A stretch of 64,000 nucleotides of DNA from JANQSP01 sp965237565 (GTDB lineage: Bacteria > Bdellovibrionota > Bdellovibrionia > Bdellovibrionales > UBA1609), in assembly GCA_965237565.1 (NCBI GenBank), contig OZ250145.1, positions 1,116,001 through 1,180,000 on the forward strand, read 5' to 3'. This document shows, piece by piece, positions 54,064-63,455 of the stretch. The notes below the pieces were generated by a model. The model did not search any database. It was not told where the DNA came from and worked only from the letters and a program-made list of their open reading frames with translations. Made by a program: the position numbers and the translations under genes. Every line of letters starts with the position of its first letter. The stretch's first letter is position 1.

Positions 54064-56382
54064 TTAGCTAGCGTAAGTAAACAACTTATTTGCAAAGCTT
54101 GGTGATATTTTAATTGGCTCTTTTGATATTGAAATAATTTTCTTGGTATCTATCGAATTACGGATGACATCAGGATCTAGACCTGAATCTAATATTAGCT
54201 TTTCCAGTTCTCTTTTCTTTTCTGGGCTTAGCGATTTGTCAGTTATGAATTGATTCAAAAGCCTTCCTATTACCCTAGGTATGACCCGCAGTTTCACCAA
54301 GGAAGTATCTAGTAGTTCAAAGTCTATGTTTTCAACTTCTAGCACTTCGGCCAAGATCTTTATATGTGATTTATCTTGCGGAGCCATGATCGTACCAACT
54401 ACCCAAGATTTGACAGTCATGGGGTCTACCCTACAGCCTTTATCTATCAGCTCTTTTCTTATGTTGCTAACTGATCCTCCTCTCTTATGAAAACCAATTC
54501 TAAGCGCATCCTTCCAGTCCTTTACACAGATTGCATATGGACCGAGTTTTGGACTCTCCTCCAAGTGCTCCATAATAATATCAAGGATATTTCCACGTTC
54601 TTCATCTTTGGAGATTATCGCAACATCATTTATCATCAATTTTTCCGCAGAAATGGTTAGAATTTCAGATTCATCCTCGGCTTCGCGATAGATCTGCACA
54701 TCATGAGATTCGCTAAAGCAAATGCCCGTCGCATCCTCAAAACGTGCTTCATAAGCATCTATTCCATTTTTATCCAGTGGTAAGGATGAAATTGCAACAG
54801 GTGTAGTTGTTGTTCCTTGTTTATAGATATTGTCCCACCAAAGATCCTCTTGATCGATATCCTCATCAGAATCCTTCTGTAACAAGGCTTTTACATCTTT
54901 AACTTGCTTAGTAATAAAATCAGCAAGTTCGAGCATTGGATCATGCCCCTTTGCGCTTTCTGATATAATTCCCTCTTTCACGGAATTTGACCTCCACTGT
55001 TCAGACCTCTCCCATAGGTTTTCAATTGTCCAAGCTCGTGTCACAACTTCCCAAGAACTAAGAATAATAATGTCTCCTGGTGCAAGATGAGAAACCCAGT
55101 CTAAATCGCTTTTTCTATCGACTCTAGATAACACAGTTTTATTTCCAGAACGATTACCCAGAAATTTCATTCTTCCATCTGTTAGCTTAACTTGCAGGTT
55201 ACTAGTTTCCCCATCGCTACTATCCTCTAATGCTTTTTGATCTAGTCGATGAGTCACCCAAACTTCTAATGGAAGAGATTTAGATAATTCCAGAATGTGT
55301 GAGAGCTTTTGATTTTCTGGATTACTTCTAAGCCATTCCAAAAGTTTTTGAACTACTTTGTCCCCATTAGGAATAAGATTTAAGTCCAAAGTTTTAAAAA
55401 CTTGTTCAAGTCCATTAGCTATACTATTCGCCTCCTCTTTAGAAAGAGGACTAAGAAATACCAATGTTTTTCTTAATATATCACGTATCTCTTTTATGAC
55501 TGTTCGTTCTTCTATCGGCAACTTTCCCCAATTTTTCTGGATAAGCCTGTAAAGAATCTGAGATTCCTCTACGGATAAGACACTATCTAGGATCTGTATT
55601 TTTATGGGTTCTCTAGAGCTTGAAGGAGGGGCTGTTACACTAATAAACCCTGGAGCCTTGAGTTTTCCCTCAAGCTTTTGTGCCCAAAAGCCATAAGGAC
55701 TTCTAACTACAACAATTTTTCTGTCTGCATTAAAGTTTTTAACAGTTTCTTCGACGTGATCAATTTTGTCAACCCACCCCCCATAGCTAAATGAGTGATA
55801 AAATGGACAGTAGACTAGCATGTCGTAGTGCCTATTCTTAACTGATGAACAAGCTAAGTATTCACTCTCAATAATATCAATGACTGAATCATATTTGTCG
55901 TCACGACCAAAATAACCTCTAGGTGAAAGCTTAGCTTCTTTGATTGAATTATAATGTTCCCAAACTCTATTACATCGCCAAACCCAATGAAAATAGACGT
56001 TCTTATTCGGGTTGTTTTTTAGTAGATTATTTAATTTTTCCATAGTCGGAGGTAATCGTTGGTAGCTACTATTAACACGAACTTTCTGAATGGTTCTATG
56101 TAGCCCTTGGACAGTAAAGAAGGTGTCCATCAGATCTCGAACAAAATATCTACCAGGAGCTAGGGCAATTTTACAATGAGGTACCGGTGGCTCCTGCATA
56201 TTGGGCAAGAAAAGAAGTGAAGCGAATGCCGCCATAGCAGATGGGTTGGTCTCTGGGGGTAGCACCACAAGCAAGGGGTGTTTTGTTTTTTCCGCATGAG
56301 TAAGGATATTCTTAATGGATGTTAAAGTGCTATCCGTCCACCTAGGTGGCAAGCTTGTTAAATCAATCGTAAAATCCTTCAT
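54064..56382 (-). CDS. drmE: DISARM protein DrmE
   Basis: Large protein of unknown function found with DISARM class 2. 772 aa from the ATG at 56382, 20 bases after the drmB stop and preceded by GAGG; an overlapping ATG at 56445 is also possible. N-terminal half has an alpha/beta look (LLVVLPPETNPSA, IVVVRSPYGFW). A C-terminal part has an HTH-like segment (SNIRKELIDKGCRVDPMTVKSW). No nuclease motif or PLD HxK motif is present, so it is not DrmC. The call rests on its place at the end of drmMII-drmA-drmB and its size. Confidence 0.72.
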   Translation of the reverse strand: MKDFTIDLTSLPPRWTDSTLTSIKNILTHAEKTKHPLLVVLPPETNPSAMAAFASLLFLPNMQEPPVPHCKIALAPGRYFVRDLMDTFFTVQGLHRTIQKVRVNSSYQRLPPTMEKLNNLLKNNPNKNVYFHWVWRCNRVWEHYNSIKEAKLSPRGYFGRDDKYDSVIDIIESEYLACSSVKNRHYDMLVYCPFYHSFSYGGWVDKIDHVEETVKNFNADRKIVVVRSPYGFWAQKLEGKLKAPGFISVTAPPSSSREPIKIQILDSVLSVEESQILYRLIQKNWGKLPIEERTVIKEIRDILRKTLVFLSPLSKEEANSIANGLEQVFKTLDLNLIPNGDKVVQKLLEWLRSNPENQKLSHILELSKSLPLEVWVTHRLDQKALEDSSDGETSNLQVKLTDGRMKFLGNRSGNKTVLSRVDRKSDLDWVSHLAPGDIIILSSWEVVTRAWTIENLWERSEQWRSNSVKEGIISESAKGHDPMLELADFITKQVKDVKALLQKDSDEDIDQEDLWWDNIYKQGTTTTPVAISSLPLDKNGIDAYEARFEDATGICFSESHDVQIYREAEDESEILTISAEKLMINDVAIISKDEERGNILDIIMEHLEESPKLGPYAICVKDWKDALRIGFHKRGGSVSNIRKELIDKGCRVDPMTVKSWVVGTIMAPQDKSHIKILAEVLEVENIDFELLDTSLVKLRVIPRVIGRLLNQFITDKSLSPEKKRELEKLILDSGLDPDVIRNSIDTKKIISISKEPIKISPSFANKLFTYAS

Positions 56383-56401
56383 AATTTCTAATACCTCATT
56401 C

Positions 56402-58192
56402 CTAAATTGGATCTGATAGAAGTAATTTTCTGTCCAAATAGCCATTCATGTGCTCACAAGATGTTTCCGATACCATCTGGCACGAATAGCAAGCGGATCC
56501 TAGCTTGATTTGTTTATCAATTTCTGCGTTTTCACAAAGTGGATCATTACTACAATTGTTGATTGTCTCTAGTGCTAATTTAAAAACCTTGTCAAACTGT
56601 GGAACCAATGATGTTAAACCACCTAGTGTTCCATCCCCTCCAGCCTGTGTAGTATATAGAATAATTGCCCCCCGAAGTCCTTGGCGATCACCTTTAGTCA
56701 AGTAAACTCTTTCCCTGATCGACGCAGATGAATATCCTGAATGAATAGATAAAGCATTTATCAATCTGTGCGCAAACGTATGCCACCAAACGGACAATGC
56801 ATTCCATTCAACTAAGCTATTGTCTCCATTTGGCAACGGCTGATCTTTTAATAGCTCATCCCATTGTTGTGCCCTGCTAGAAGATGGGTAAAACTCTTTT
56901 CCTAGAGCTTTCCTATCGATATCTATGTAGATGCCTTCTCCAGAATGCTTTACCCCTGGATACCAAGGAACATCCGGTACACCATACTCAAAACCAGCTA
57001 CTGATGTTGAAGGGATATTGGGGTCATCAAATCTTACTCGTCTATAAGCTTTTTGAACCAAAACAGTTCTTAGTCTTTCTATTGGGACAATACGAAAGGG
57101 AATATTATTGTTAAAAGCACGAAAATATTGAATTCCTTCTTTATTAACCTGAAAATTGGGTGGCTCTCCAATTCTACTCTCAATCTCACTTGGATGAGAG
57201 GGATAGCCAGTATCAGCAGTACGCTCCAATGCTTTATGCTCTTGGATAAGATATTTGGTCACGGTTTTTTCTTTTAAGAGATCTTTTATTTCTTTCTTGG
57301 CCTCTACTATCTCCTCCCATGAAAATACTTTAATAGCATCTGCGATACTTTTAGGGATCTCTTGATCTCTAACAAATCGATTAAGTAAGTTATTGAAATT
57401 TTCTTCAGTTTCTCCCATAGCTTTAAGTGAAATGAATAAAGGGTTAAAACTCTGTCTTTGGAGTATATCGTGTATAACTCTTTTTGACGGAATGGTAAAA
57501 GACGTCATAACTTCAGCAATTCTAAGTTGTGTTGCTCCTCTATGCAAAATAATTGCATCTTGCTCACAATCATTTGACTGCACATCTTTTTCTGGGTAGC
57601 TTCCCTTACAATGCTGTTTCATATTATAGATTTCTCCAAGTGTTTTAGAGGCTTGGCAATTAGGACATCGTATATTGATATTTGACAGTGATGAGCCTGT
57701 TCCGAGCCATAAAAAGTAATCTGTATTTTGGCAATCAGATGTGTTTTTACTTCCCCTATGAACCATCCATGACCAGCTAATGTCGCTCAGATGACCATTT
57801 GGACAGGCCGCTACGAACCTAATTGCAAATTTTGCGTTTTCCGATTCTGCTTTTTCGGTCACTTTACACTCTGGACAACCATTTTTTCTAAAATAGAGAA
57901 TGTTTGTCGGATGTTTCACACACAGGTTCCAGAAAGGGAATGAACGAGTTGGATGAATAAAATTGCTATTCTTCGATTCATCAGGGACACTAAATACTCT
58001 GCCTCCTTTAAGTAGTCCTCTTTGAAGACGTGGGTCACTTATCGCATAATCTTCAGGACTTTTTTGAGATTCCTGGATATGTTTTAATACACTGTCAATA
58101 CTTTTAAGTATAAAGGGGCCATCAGGTGTCTCGACAATTGCACCTGGACCAAATGTTATAACATATTGTGTTGCTCTAATCTCTTGAGGCAT
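56402..58192 (-). CDS. drmB: DISARM protein DrmB (DUF1998)
   Basis: 596 aa. Begins with the DrmB signature TQYVITFGPGAIVE. Zinc-binding cysteine sets: CPECK (about 108), CPNCQ-to-C about 160-180, and a C-terminal CYSCQMVSETSCEH. DUF1998 core includes WWHTFAHRLINALS, YSSASIRERVY and QAGGDGTLGGL. DrmA and DrmB form the complex that binds unmethylated single-stranded 5' ends of invading DNA. The ATG is directly after the drmA stop. Confidence 0.9.
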   Translation of the reverse strand: MPQEIRATQYVITFGPGAIVETPDGPFILKSIDSVLKHIQESQKSPEDYAISDPRLQRGLLKGGRVFSVPDESKNSNFIHPTRSFPFWNLCVKHPTNILYFRKNGCPECKVTEKAESENAKFAIRFVAACPNGHLSDISWSWMVHRGSKNTSDCQNTDYFLWLGTGSSLSNINIRCPNCQASKTLGEIYNMKQHCKGSYPEKDVQSNDCEQDAIILHRGATQLRIAEVMTSFTIPSKRVIHDILQRQSFNPLFISLKAMGETEENFNNLLNRFVRDQEIPKSIADAIKVFSWEEIVEAKKEIKDLLKEKTVTKYLIQEHKALERTADTGYPSHPSEIESRIGEPPNFQVNKEGIQYFRAFNNNIPFRIVPIERLRTVLVQKAYRRVRFDDPNIPSTSVAGFEYGVPDVPWYPGVKHSGEGIYIDIDRKALGKEFYPSSSRAQQWDELLKDQPLPNGDNSLVEWNALSVWWHTFAHRLINALSIHSGYSSASIRERVYLTKGDRQGLRGAIILYTTQAGGDGTLGGLTSLVPQFDKVFKLALETINNCSNDPLCENAEIDKQIKLGSACYSCQMVSETSCEHMNGYLDRKLLLSDPI

Positions 58193-61100
58193 TTACGTAC
58201 CCCTTGTATTAATTTTTATAGTTGCTTCTACCTCTCTTAGTGAAGTTGGAGCGTTACGATAAGCATAGTTTCCAGTGGACACACTCGGCGGACCCAATAC
58301 AGCTTTTCCTCTATTATTAGTCCAGTCTGTATATTGCAAAGAGTTTTTATCGTTCTCGGATTTACTTGCCAAGTCCTTCCATTGGTTTATTGAAGATCGA
58401 ACCAAGTCTATTAATTCATCCAGCTTAGGTGGTCTGCGATCTTCGGGTTGTGCTTCCCATTTTTCCCGAAGCATATTCTCAACAAAATCAATAGCGCTAT
58501 CATCAAGCTTTAGAATTTCTTTTGCACCCTCTGTTTTCTTCCATAAATCTCTTGGCAAATTAATCGTATTTTTTTTTGCATTCCTATACAGCATTACAAT
58601 AAGCGGTCCCAGAATTCGTTCGATAGCTCTAGGGGCTAATGGTTTGACAGAAATAGGCTCTACAGCAACGGATAATCGTCTGTGGTAACCTGTAAAGAAC
58701 TCATAATGATTCAAGTCACGAGGTCTAGCAACACGCAAGAACATTACTGCTAGCCCAGCTCTTTTTCTCCCAATTCTTCCCACTGCTTGTATATATGAAG
58801 AAGCTGATTTTGGTTGCCCATGCACAACCATTAGGGAGAGTCGGTCAATATCTACTCCGGTTCCAAACATTGAAGTTGCAGCTACACCATTTAGTGAATC
58901 CCCGTTCATTAAGGTTTTTTCCATAGATACTAATATTCCTGGAAGTTCACTGGAGTCTGTTTGACTTGATAAGTTCTTAAAAGATGTCATTTCAGTTATA
59001 TCTCGCGCAGTAGTGCCTGCAGTGCCTACTAACTTTGAAATCTCTTTAATTCGATCTGGGATATCTTGGCGCCAAAGGGCCTCTCCGCCGGCTAGTTCTC
59101 TAATTGCATTAAAGTAGCCGACGAGTGTCCAAAAATAGTCAGCTTCCTTCTTGCTGCCACCAGAATTTATAAACTCGTAAGTGGATTGCAATAATCTTGA
59201 CCAAATTCTTACAATAGGCGTTTGAGCAGCCTTACCAGGAGCTGCAACTCCAAAAAACAATCGACCAGATCCTGATTCATCTAGAGCGTGTGGTTCCCCT
59301 ATACACAAGAAAAACCCATCATTTATATCACTGTTTACTGGTGGAAATATCTGAGCCTCTCGACTCATTATGCTTCCAACTTGTTGGTTTGAGTTCCTAA
59401 TGGTTGCAGATGATGCCACATATTTGGGTTTTTCAGTTAAAATATCCAATGCGGTTTCATACAGTCCAAAGATAGATCCTAAAGGTCCATCTAGTAAATG
59501 TAACTCATCTTGAATTATCAAGTTTGGCGGTTCAAAATTTTTTACTGATACCGAAGCTCTTACATCTTCAGGATAATCTTGCTTATAGCCATGAGTTGGA
59601 TCATAGGATCTAACTCTACCAAATATTGATGCTGCATCAGCTTTGGAGGGTGTGATGGCAATCTTATCACAAGTTCCCACAACTAATGTAGGTGGGTAAT
59701 GATAGAGTTTTTCATCTACAGTATGGCATTGGATTGGAATTCCAATTGAAATTTTGTCATTTTCAGGACTTGCAAATAAGTCGTGTACCTTCTTCCATCG
59801 ATAAGTTTTAGGCCCTGGCTCTTTTTCCTGAAAGCTTGAGATATGAAGATCACATTTTGGATTTGGGCATCTTACTTCATAGTCAATAATCGATGAACCA
59901 CGACGATTGGCACAAATGGGAATATACCCTGGCCTAATCGGTATTTCGAAAGAAACAAGCCTTATATTGTTGTAATTTTTCTCGATACAATTCTTCCACC
60001 ATTTCATTATATCTGTAGGTTCAATTGAATTATTGAGGGAAATATTGAAAGTGACAATATGTATGCGACCTGACTGATGCTTTACTTGAAAAAAATCATT
60101 CACAGTGACCCTATTGGATGACATTTGTTTTTTGTGCTCGGGGGTATTGGTAGCATTCAGTCGTTCATATAAAAATAGGTGTATCGTATGATCCCCTTTT
60201 GATAAACCTTTAACCGGAATCGCTAATATTGAATTACAACAAGGGCAGTTCAACACCTGTGCAGGGTCTGATTCACCTTTTGCAGGTAAGTTTTTTAGTG
60301 CATACAAGGCCCCCCCTCCAGAATAGTTTTTATATGCTTTTCCTCCTTTAATATCATTTGGTGTAACACGTGAGCCCACCCACAAACCTATTGAGAATGG
60401 TGAACGCCCCCAAACCCAACCATTAATTTCTACCCCTGAGGGCAACCAACCACCGCCCTTTTTACTTGGGTTTTGAGACCTTAAGAACTCCATGGCGGTC
60501 AGTACTCTCAAAGCTCGCCGAAACTGTTGAATCGTCAGAAGACGCAGAGTGTATCTACTAAATATGGCTGTTCCCTCTCCTGTCGAATCACCATCTTCAT
60601 CTTTTGGAGATGCGAGTCTCCTAAAGCCTGAAACAAATGCAGCTAGACCCAAATAAGCCTCTGACTTTCCCCCACCTGTGGGAAACCAAAGTACATCAGC
60701 AATTTCTCTATCAGGATCATTTTTTAGAACAGAAGACTTCAGTGTTAAAAGGATGAAACCCAACTGAAAGGGGCGCCAAATTAGGTTTTGTCCACCTTTT
60801 GCCCACTGGGTCTGGAGGTTCATCGCCTTATTCATGAAGTTAAACGCAAGCCTAGCATTCTTATTATCAATTAAAAAAGACAATCCGTCCGTCATTCTCT
60901 TTAAGGCGATTTCGTGCTTTTCAATAATCTCTTTATCTAAGCTATCTGAATAATTTTCCCTTTGTTTATCAATCCACTCTTGGTACGCAGTAAGAAATGG
61001 TTCAATTAATTTCTTCAGATCTGACTTGTTGTTAGCGTTAGACAAGTCTTCTGCATTTAAAGCCAACCCCTCTAACCCGTATTCTGGTGAAGACGCCGAG

Positions 61101-61978
61101 TACATGGGCAAGAAATCTGTACGTAATGTTGGCTCCATGAACTCTCGTACACTTTCATTTCCTTTTTCCAGAAAATATAAACCATCCTTCCATACAAAAG
61201 GGATTTCATCAAATTCAATTGGCTTGTTCTGTTGAGGGTCTATTTCTTTCCAATATGCTCCACACAAATGCCCTCTCGCCAGTACAGGTCGGTTATCGTA
61301 TTGTCGCATGCTTGTGCGCCACTCTCCATCACTAGATGAGAATCCACCTTCCGCCATCCCTACGATTAAGCTTGGATCTTCAACCAACACTCTTATCTCT
61401 GGCTGAAATATTAGATCTTCAGTGGAAACTCTACTCTCTGGACTTAGATTAATAAGTGAAGCAGCGTAAATACTAACTCGAATTTTATTTATGTCAGTTC
61501 CGAATCTTTTGACTATGATTCGGATTTCATTATTGTCAGAGGGCAAATCTTCATTTTCACCTGCACCTGCATCTGAATTGACAACGAAAAGTTTTGGTGA
61601 CCTGACCCATCCAACGGCCTCTTGCTTTTTGTATCTCGCCCATGTTGTACAAATTTTGAGATTACAATCTTGTTTTAGGCTAAAAGTAATACCCAATGAA
61701 GTTGGGTTTCTACGAAAGTTTTGCCCTAAACTCACTACAGTAGAAGTGGCATCATCTGCATCATCTGCATCATCGTTGTCAACAGTACTGTTTCCTGGTA
61801 TTTCTGCATCTGAATCTGGGTTACGCTCTACTGCTGATACTTTGGGGTATAACTGGCCTACCTGAAATTCCTGCCTTGGATCAAGCTTTTCTGGTATAAC
61901 CTCATCTGCCACACTTCTTGGACCAAGCAAATCCTTGGTTAAGTCTGCAACTAACTGTGCTCTCAACACATTACTCAA
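58193..61978 (-). CDS. drmA: DISARM helicase DrmA
   Basis: 1261-aa SF2 helicase-like protein. Walker A PTGGGKSEAYLGLAAF at about residue 433; DELH box at about 824 (IIQDELHLLDGPLG); motif III-like ASSATIRN; and GTGVDIDRL...VGRIGRKRAGLAVMF for motifs V and VI. It has a zinc-ribbon-like CPCCNS (about 580) and CPNPKC (about 710). N-terminal 300 residues include a strand-rich region. The start is TTG, overlapping the drmMII stop (TTGA) with GAGG 7 bases upstream. Confidence 0.92.
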   Translation of the reverse strand: MSNVLRAQLVADLTKDLLGPRSVADEVIPEKLDPRQEFQVGQLYPKVSAVERNPDSDAEIPGNSTVDNDDADDADDATSTVVSLGQNFRRNPTSLGITFSLKQDCNLKICTTWARYKKQEAVGWVRSPKLFVVNSDAGAGENEDLPSDNNEIRIIVKRFGTDINKIRVSIYAASLINLSPESRVSTEDLIFQPEIRVLVEDPSLIVGMAEGGFSSSDGEWRTSMRQYDNRPVLARGHLCGAYWKEIDPQQNKPIEFDEIPFVWKDGLYFLEKGNESVREFMEPTLRTDFLPMYSASSPEYGLEGLALNAEDLSNANNKSDLKKLIEPFLTAYQEWIDKQRENYSDSLDKEIIEKHEIALKRMTDGLSFLIDNKNARLAFNFMNKAMNLQTQWAKGGQNLIWRPFQLGFILLTLKSSVLKNDPDREIADVLWFPTGGGKSEAYLGLAAFVSGFRRLASPKDEDGDSTGEGTAIFSRYTLRLLTIQQFRRALRVLTAMEFLRSQNPSKKGGGWLPSGVEINGWVWGRSPFSIGLWVGSRVTPNDIKGGKAYKNYSGGGALYALKNLPAKGESDPAQVLNCPCCNSILAIPVKGLSKGDHTIHLFLYERLNATNTPEHKKQMSSNRVTVNDFFQVKHQSGRIHIVTFNISLNNSIEPTDIMKWWKNCIEKNYNNIRLVSFEIPIRPGYIPICANRRGSSIIDYEVRCPNPKCDLHISSFQEKEPGPKTYRWKKVHDLFASPENDKISIGIPIQCHTVDEKLYHYPPTLVVGTCDKIAITPSKADAASIFGRVRSYDPTHGYKQDYPEDVRASVSVKNFEPPNLIIQDELHLLDGPLGSIFGLYETALDILTEKPKYVASSATIRNSNQQVGSIMSREAQIFPPVNSDINDGFFLCIGEPHALDESGSGRLFFGVAAPGKAAQTPIVRIWSRLLQSTYEFINSGGSKKEADYFWTLVGYFNAIRELAGGEALWRQDIPDRIKEISKLVGTAGTTARDITEMTSFKNLSSQTDSSELPGILVSMEKTLMNGDSLNGVAATSMFGTGVDIDRLSLMVVHGQPKSASSYIQAVGRIGRKRAGLAVMFLRVARPRDLNHYEFFTGYHRRLSVAVEPISVKPLAPRAIERILGPLIVMLYRNAKKNTINLPRDLWKKTEGAKEILKLDDSAIDFVENMLREKWEAQPEDRRPPKLDELIDLVRSSINQWKDLASKSENDKNSLQYTDWTNNRGKAVLGPPSVSTGNYAYRNAPTSLREVEATIKINTRGT

Positions 61979-63402
61979 AGTTTAACCTCTGTCTTGCTAT
62001 TTATGCGTACATTGCATTTTTTAGATTGTAGTAACTGAGTACGAATCTCTTTGCCGATTGCTTTAGATAATAGTGGAGGTACAGCATTCCCTATTTGTGC
62101 AAAAATATCGCCTGTAGAACCATTGAATTTGAAACCGTCTGGGAATGATTGCAGTCTGGCAGCCTCACGAATCGAGATAGTTCGAGCTTGACTGCTGTCG
62201 TAATGAATGTGGCTGTAAGAGTCCTTGCTTAGATGGGCCGTCAATGTCCAAGAAGGCTTTGACCTAATTAACTTCCTCCACTTTTCGGTAAATGACTGAT
62301 CAGAGTATGGAGGAACAAACTCTTTCTTCTTCACTTTTCGTCCACTTTTCTTAGCGTTGCACCATAAATTATTTGCGATCCTTAAAGCATCTGGGTACTT
62401 ATCACCTTCCTTCATGTGCTTAAATATCCGAAAATCTCTAGGGGTCCATCGAGCATAGTGATCGTGCACTCTGTCGCTTTCAAAGCCTTCCCACCATCTC
62501 ATTAATCTACCGTAGTTGCTTACTCCGCCTTTTCGATATGGCTTGTTGGGATGAAACTCTCTTAATAAACGATATTTTTTTTCATATCTCTCAGCAACTA
62601 GGTGTTCACGAAACGGAGGCAGATCACATAAAGCTTCGTAGGTAGTAACAAATGGTTTGGTAGTTTTTGACTTTCTCAGTTTTGAATAAGGAACAAAGAA
62701 GCTCGGCTCTTTCCAAAACTTTAGATTGCTATCACTCACAGACATCTGACCTTCTATCTTCGGTCCATTGTGTCTTATGACAGGGAATACTGGTTCAATG
62801 CCAAGAGATTTGTGGTAACCAATTATGATTATTCTTTTTCTAATTTGAGGGCTTCCGTACCAAGCCGCATTTAGAATCGTAGCCTTAACATTGTATCCAT
62901 GTTTTCTTGCAAGCTTGCACGTCTTCTCAGCTATGTTTTTACCGCCAACTGAGAGCATACCGGGAACATTCTCAAACACGAAAACATTAGGCTTAAGTTC
63001 TCGAAGATACTTTCCAATATTCTTATACAGTTGGTTTCGAGGGTCTTTAGGATGAGCACCTTTAACACCTGCTAGTGAATCAAGCTTACTTCTACCAACT
63101 CTAGAGAATGCTTGGCATGGTGGGCAAGCAACCAACAAGTCTAATTTCGGAACACCGATCTCAATCATTTCCCTTCGGAGTCTTTTAACATTTACCCTAG
63201 TAACATCCCCACGCCCTGTAACAATTGAATCAAGGACTGGTTCACCAAAGTTAGTCTTAAGTGTCTTTTGAGCAACTGGATTGATTTCAACAGATCCAAG
63301 TGGAGTGAATCCAGCCGCTTTTAATCCAAGGGAAAAGCCACCTGAACCAGCAAATAAATCAATAAAATAGAATTCTTTATTTTTTGTTCTTTTTGTTGCC
63401 AT
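61975..63402 (-). CDS. drmMII: DISARM DNA (cytosine-5) methyltransferase DrmMII
   Basis: C5-cytosine methylase, 475 aa. Motif I DLFAGSGGFSLGL at the start; motif IV with the catalytic Cys in ACPPCQAFSRVG (about residue 94); motif VI FENV (about 141); motif VIII QIRKRIIIIGY; motif X QIGNAVPP near the C-terminus. It would mark host DNA so that DrmA/DrmB ignore it. First gene of the operon; it is divergent from the right-hand peptidase gene, with an inverted repeat between. Confidence 0.92.
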   Translation of the reverse strand: MATKRTKNKEFYFIDLFAGSGGFSLGLKAAGFTPLGSVEINPVAQKTLKTNFGEPVLDSIVTGRGDVTRVNVKRLRREMIEIGVPKLDLLVACPPCQAFSRVGRSKLDSLAGVKGAHPKDPRNQLYKNIGKYLRELKPNVFVFENVPGMLSVGGKNIAEKTCKLARKHGYNVKATILNAAWYGSPQIRKRIIIIGYHKSLGIEPVFPVIRHNGPKIEGQMSVSDSNLKFWKEPSFFVPYSKLRKSKTTKPFVTTYEALCDLPPFREHLVAERYEKKYRLLREFHPNKPYRKGGVSNYGRLMRWWEGFESDRVHDHYARWTPRDFRIFKHMKEGDKYPDALRIANNLWCNAKKSGRKVKKKEFVPPYSDQSFTEKWRKLIRSKPSWTLTAHLSKDSYSHIHYDSSQARTISIREAARLQSFPDGFKFNGSTGDIFAQIGNAVPPLLSKAIGKEIRTQLLQSKKCNVRINSKTEVKL

Positions 63403-63407
63403 AATAC

Positions 63408-63455
63408 GAACTAAATGTCCTCTTTTTTGTCCTCTTTTTTTTGTTTATTTAGTTC
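63408..63455. promoter_or_regulatory. Inverted repeat with tandem 12-mers before drmMII
   Basis: GAACTAAAT (63408-63416) and ATTTAGTTC (63447-63455) are perfect reverse complements. The 30-base interval holds GTCCTCTTTTTT twice in a row, so on the drm coding strand the region reads as two AAAAAAGAGGAC units. It starts 6 bases before the drmMII ATG and spans the point where the direct repeat begins. It could be an operator, a repeat-junction scar or both. Confidence 0.5.

Noticed and set aside
54064..56382. PLD-type nuclease (DrmC) within the last DISARM gene
   Set aside because: The only His-x-Lys candidate, HCKIALAP, lacks the downstream Asp of HxKxxxxD and there is no second copy, so it does not support a phospholipase D fold.
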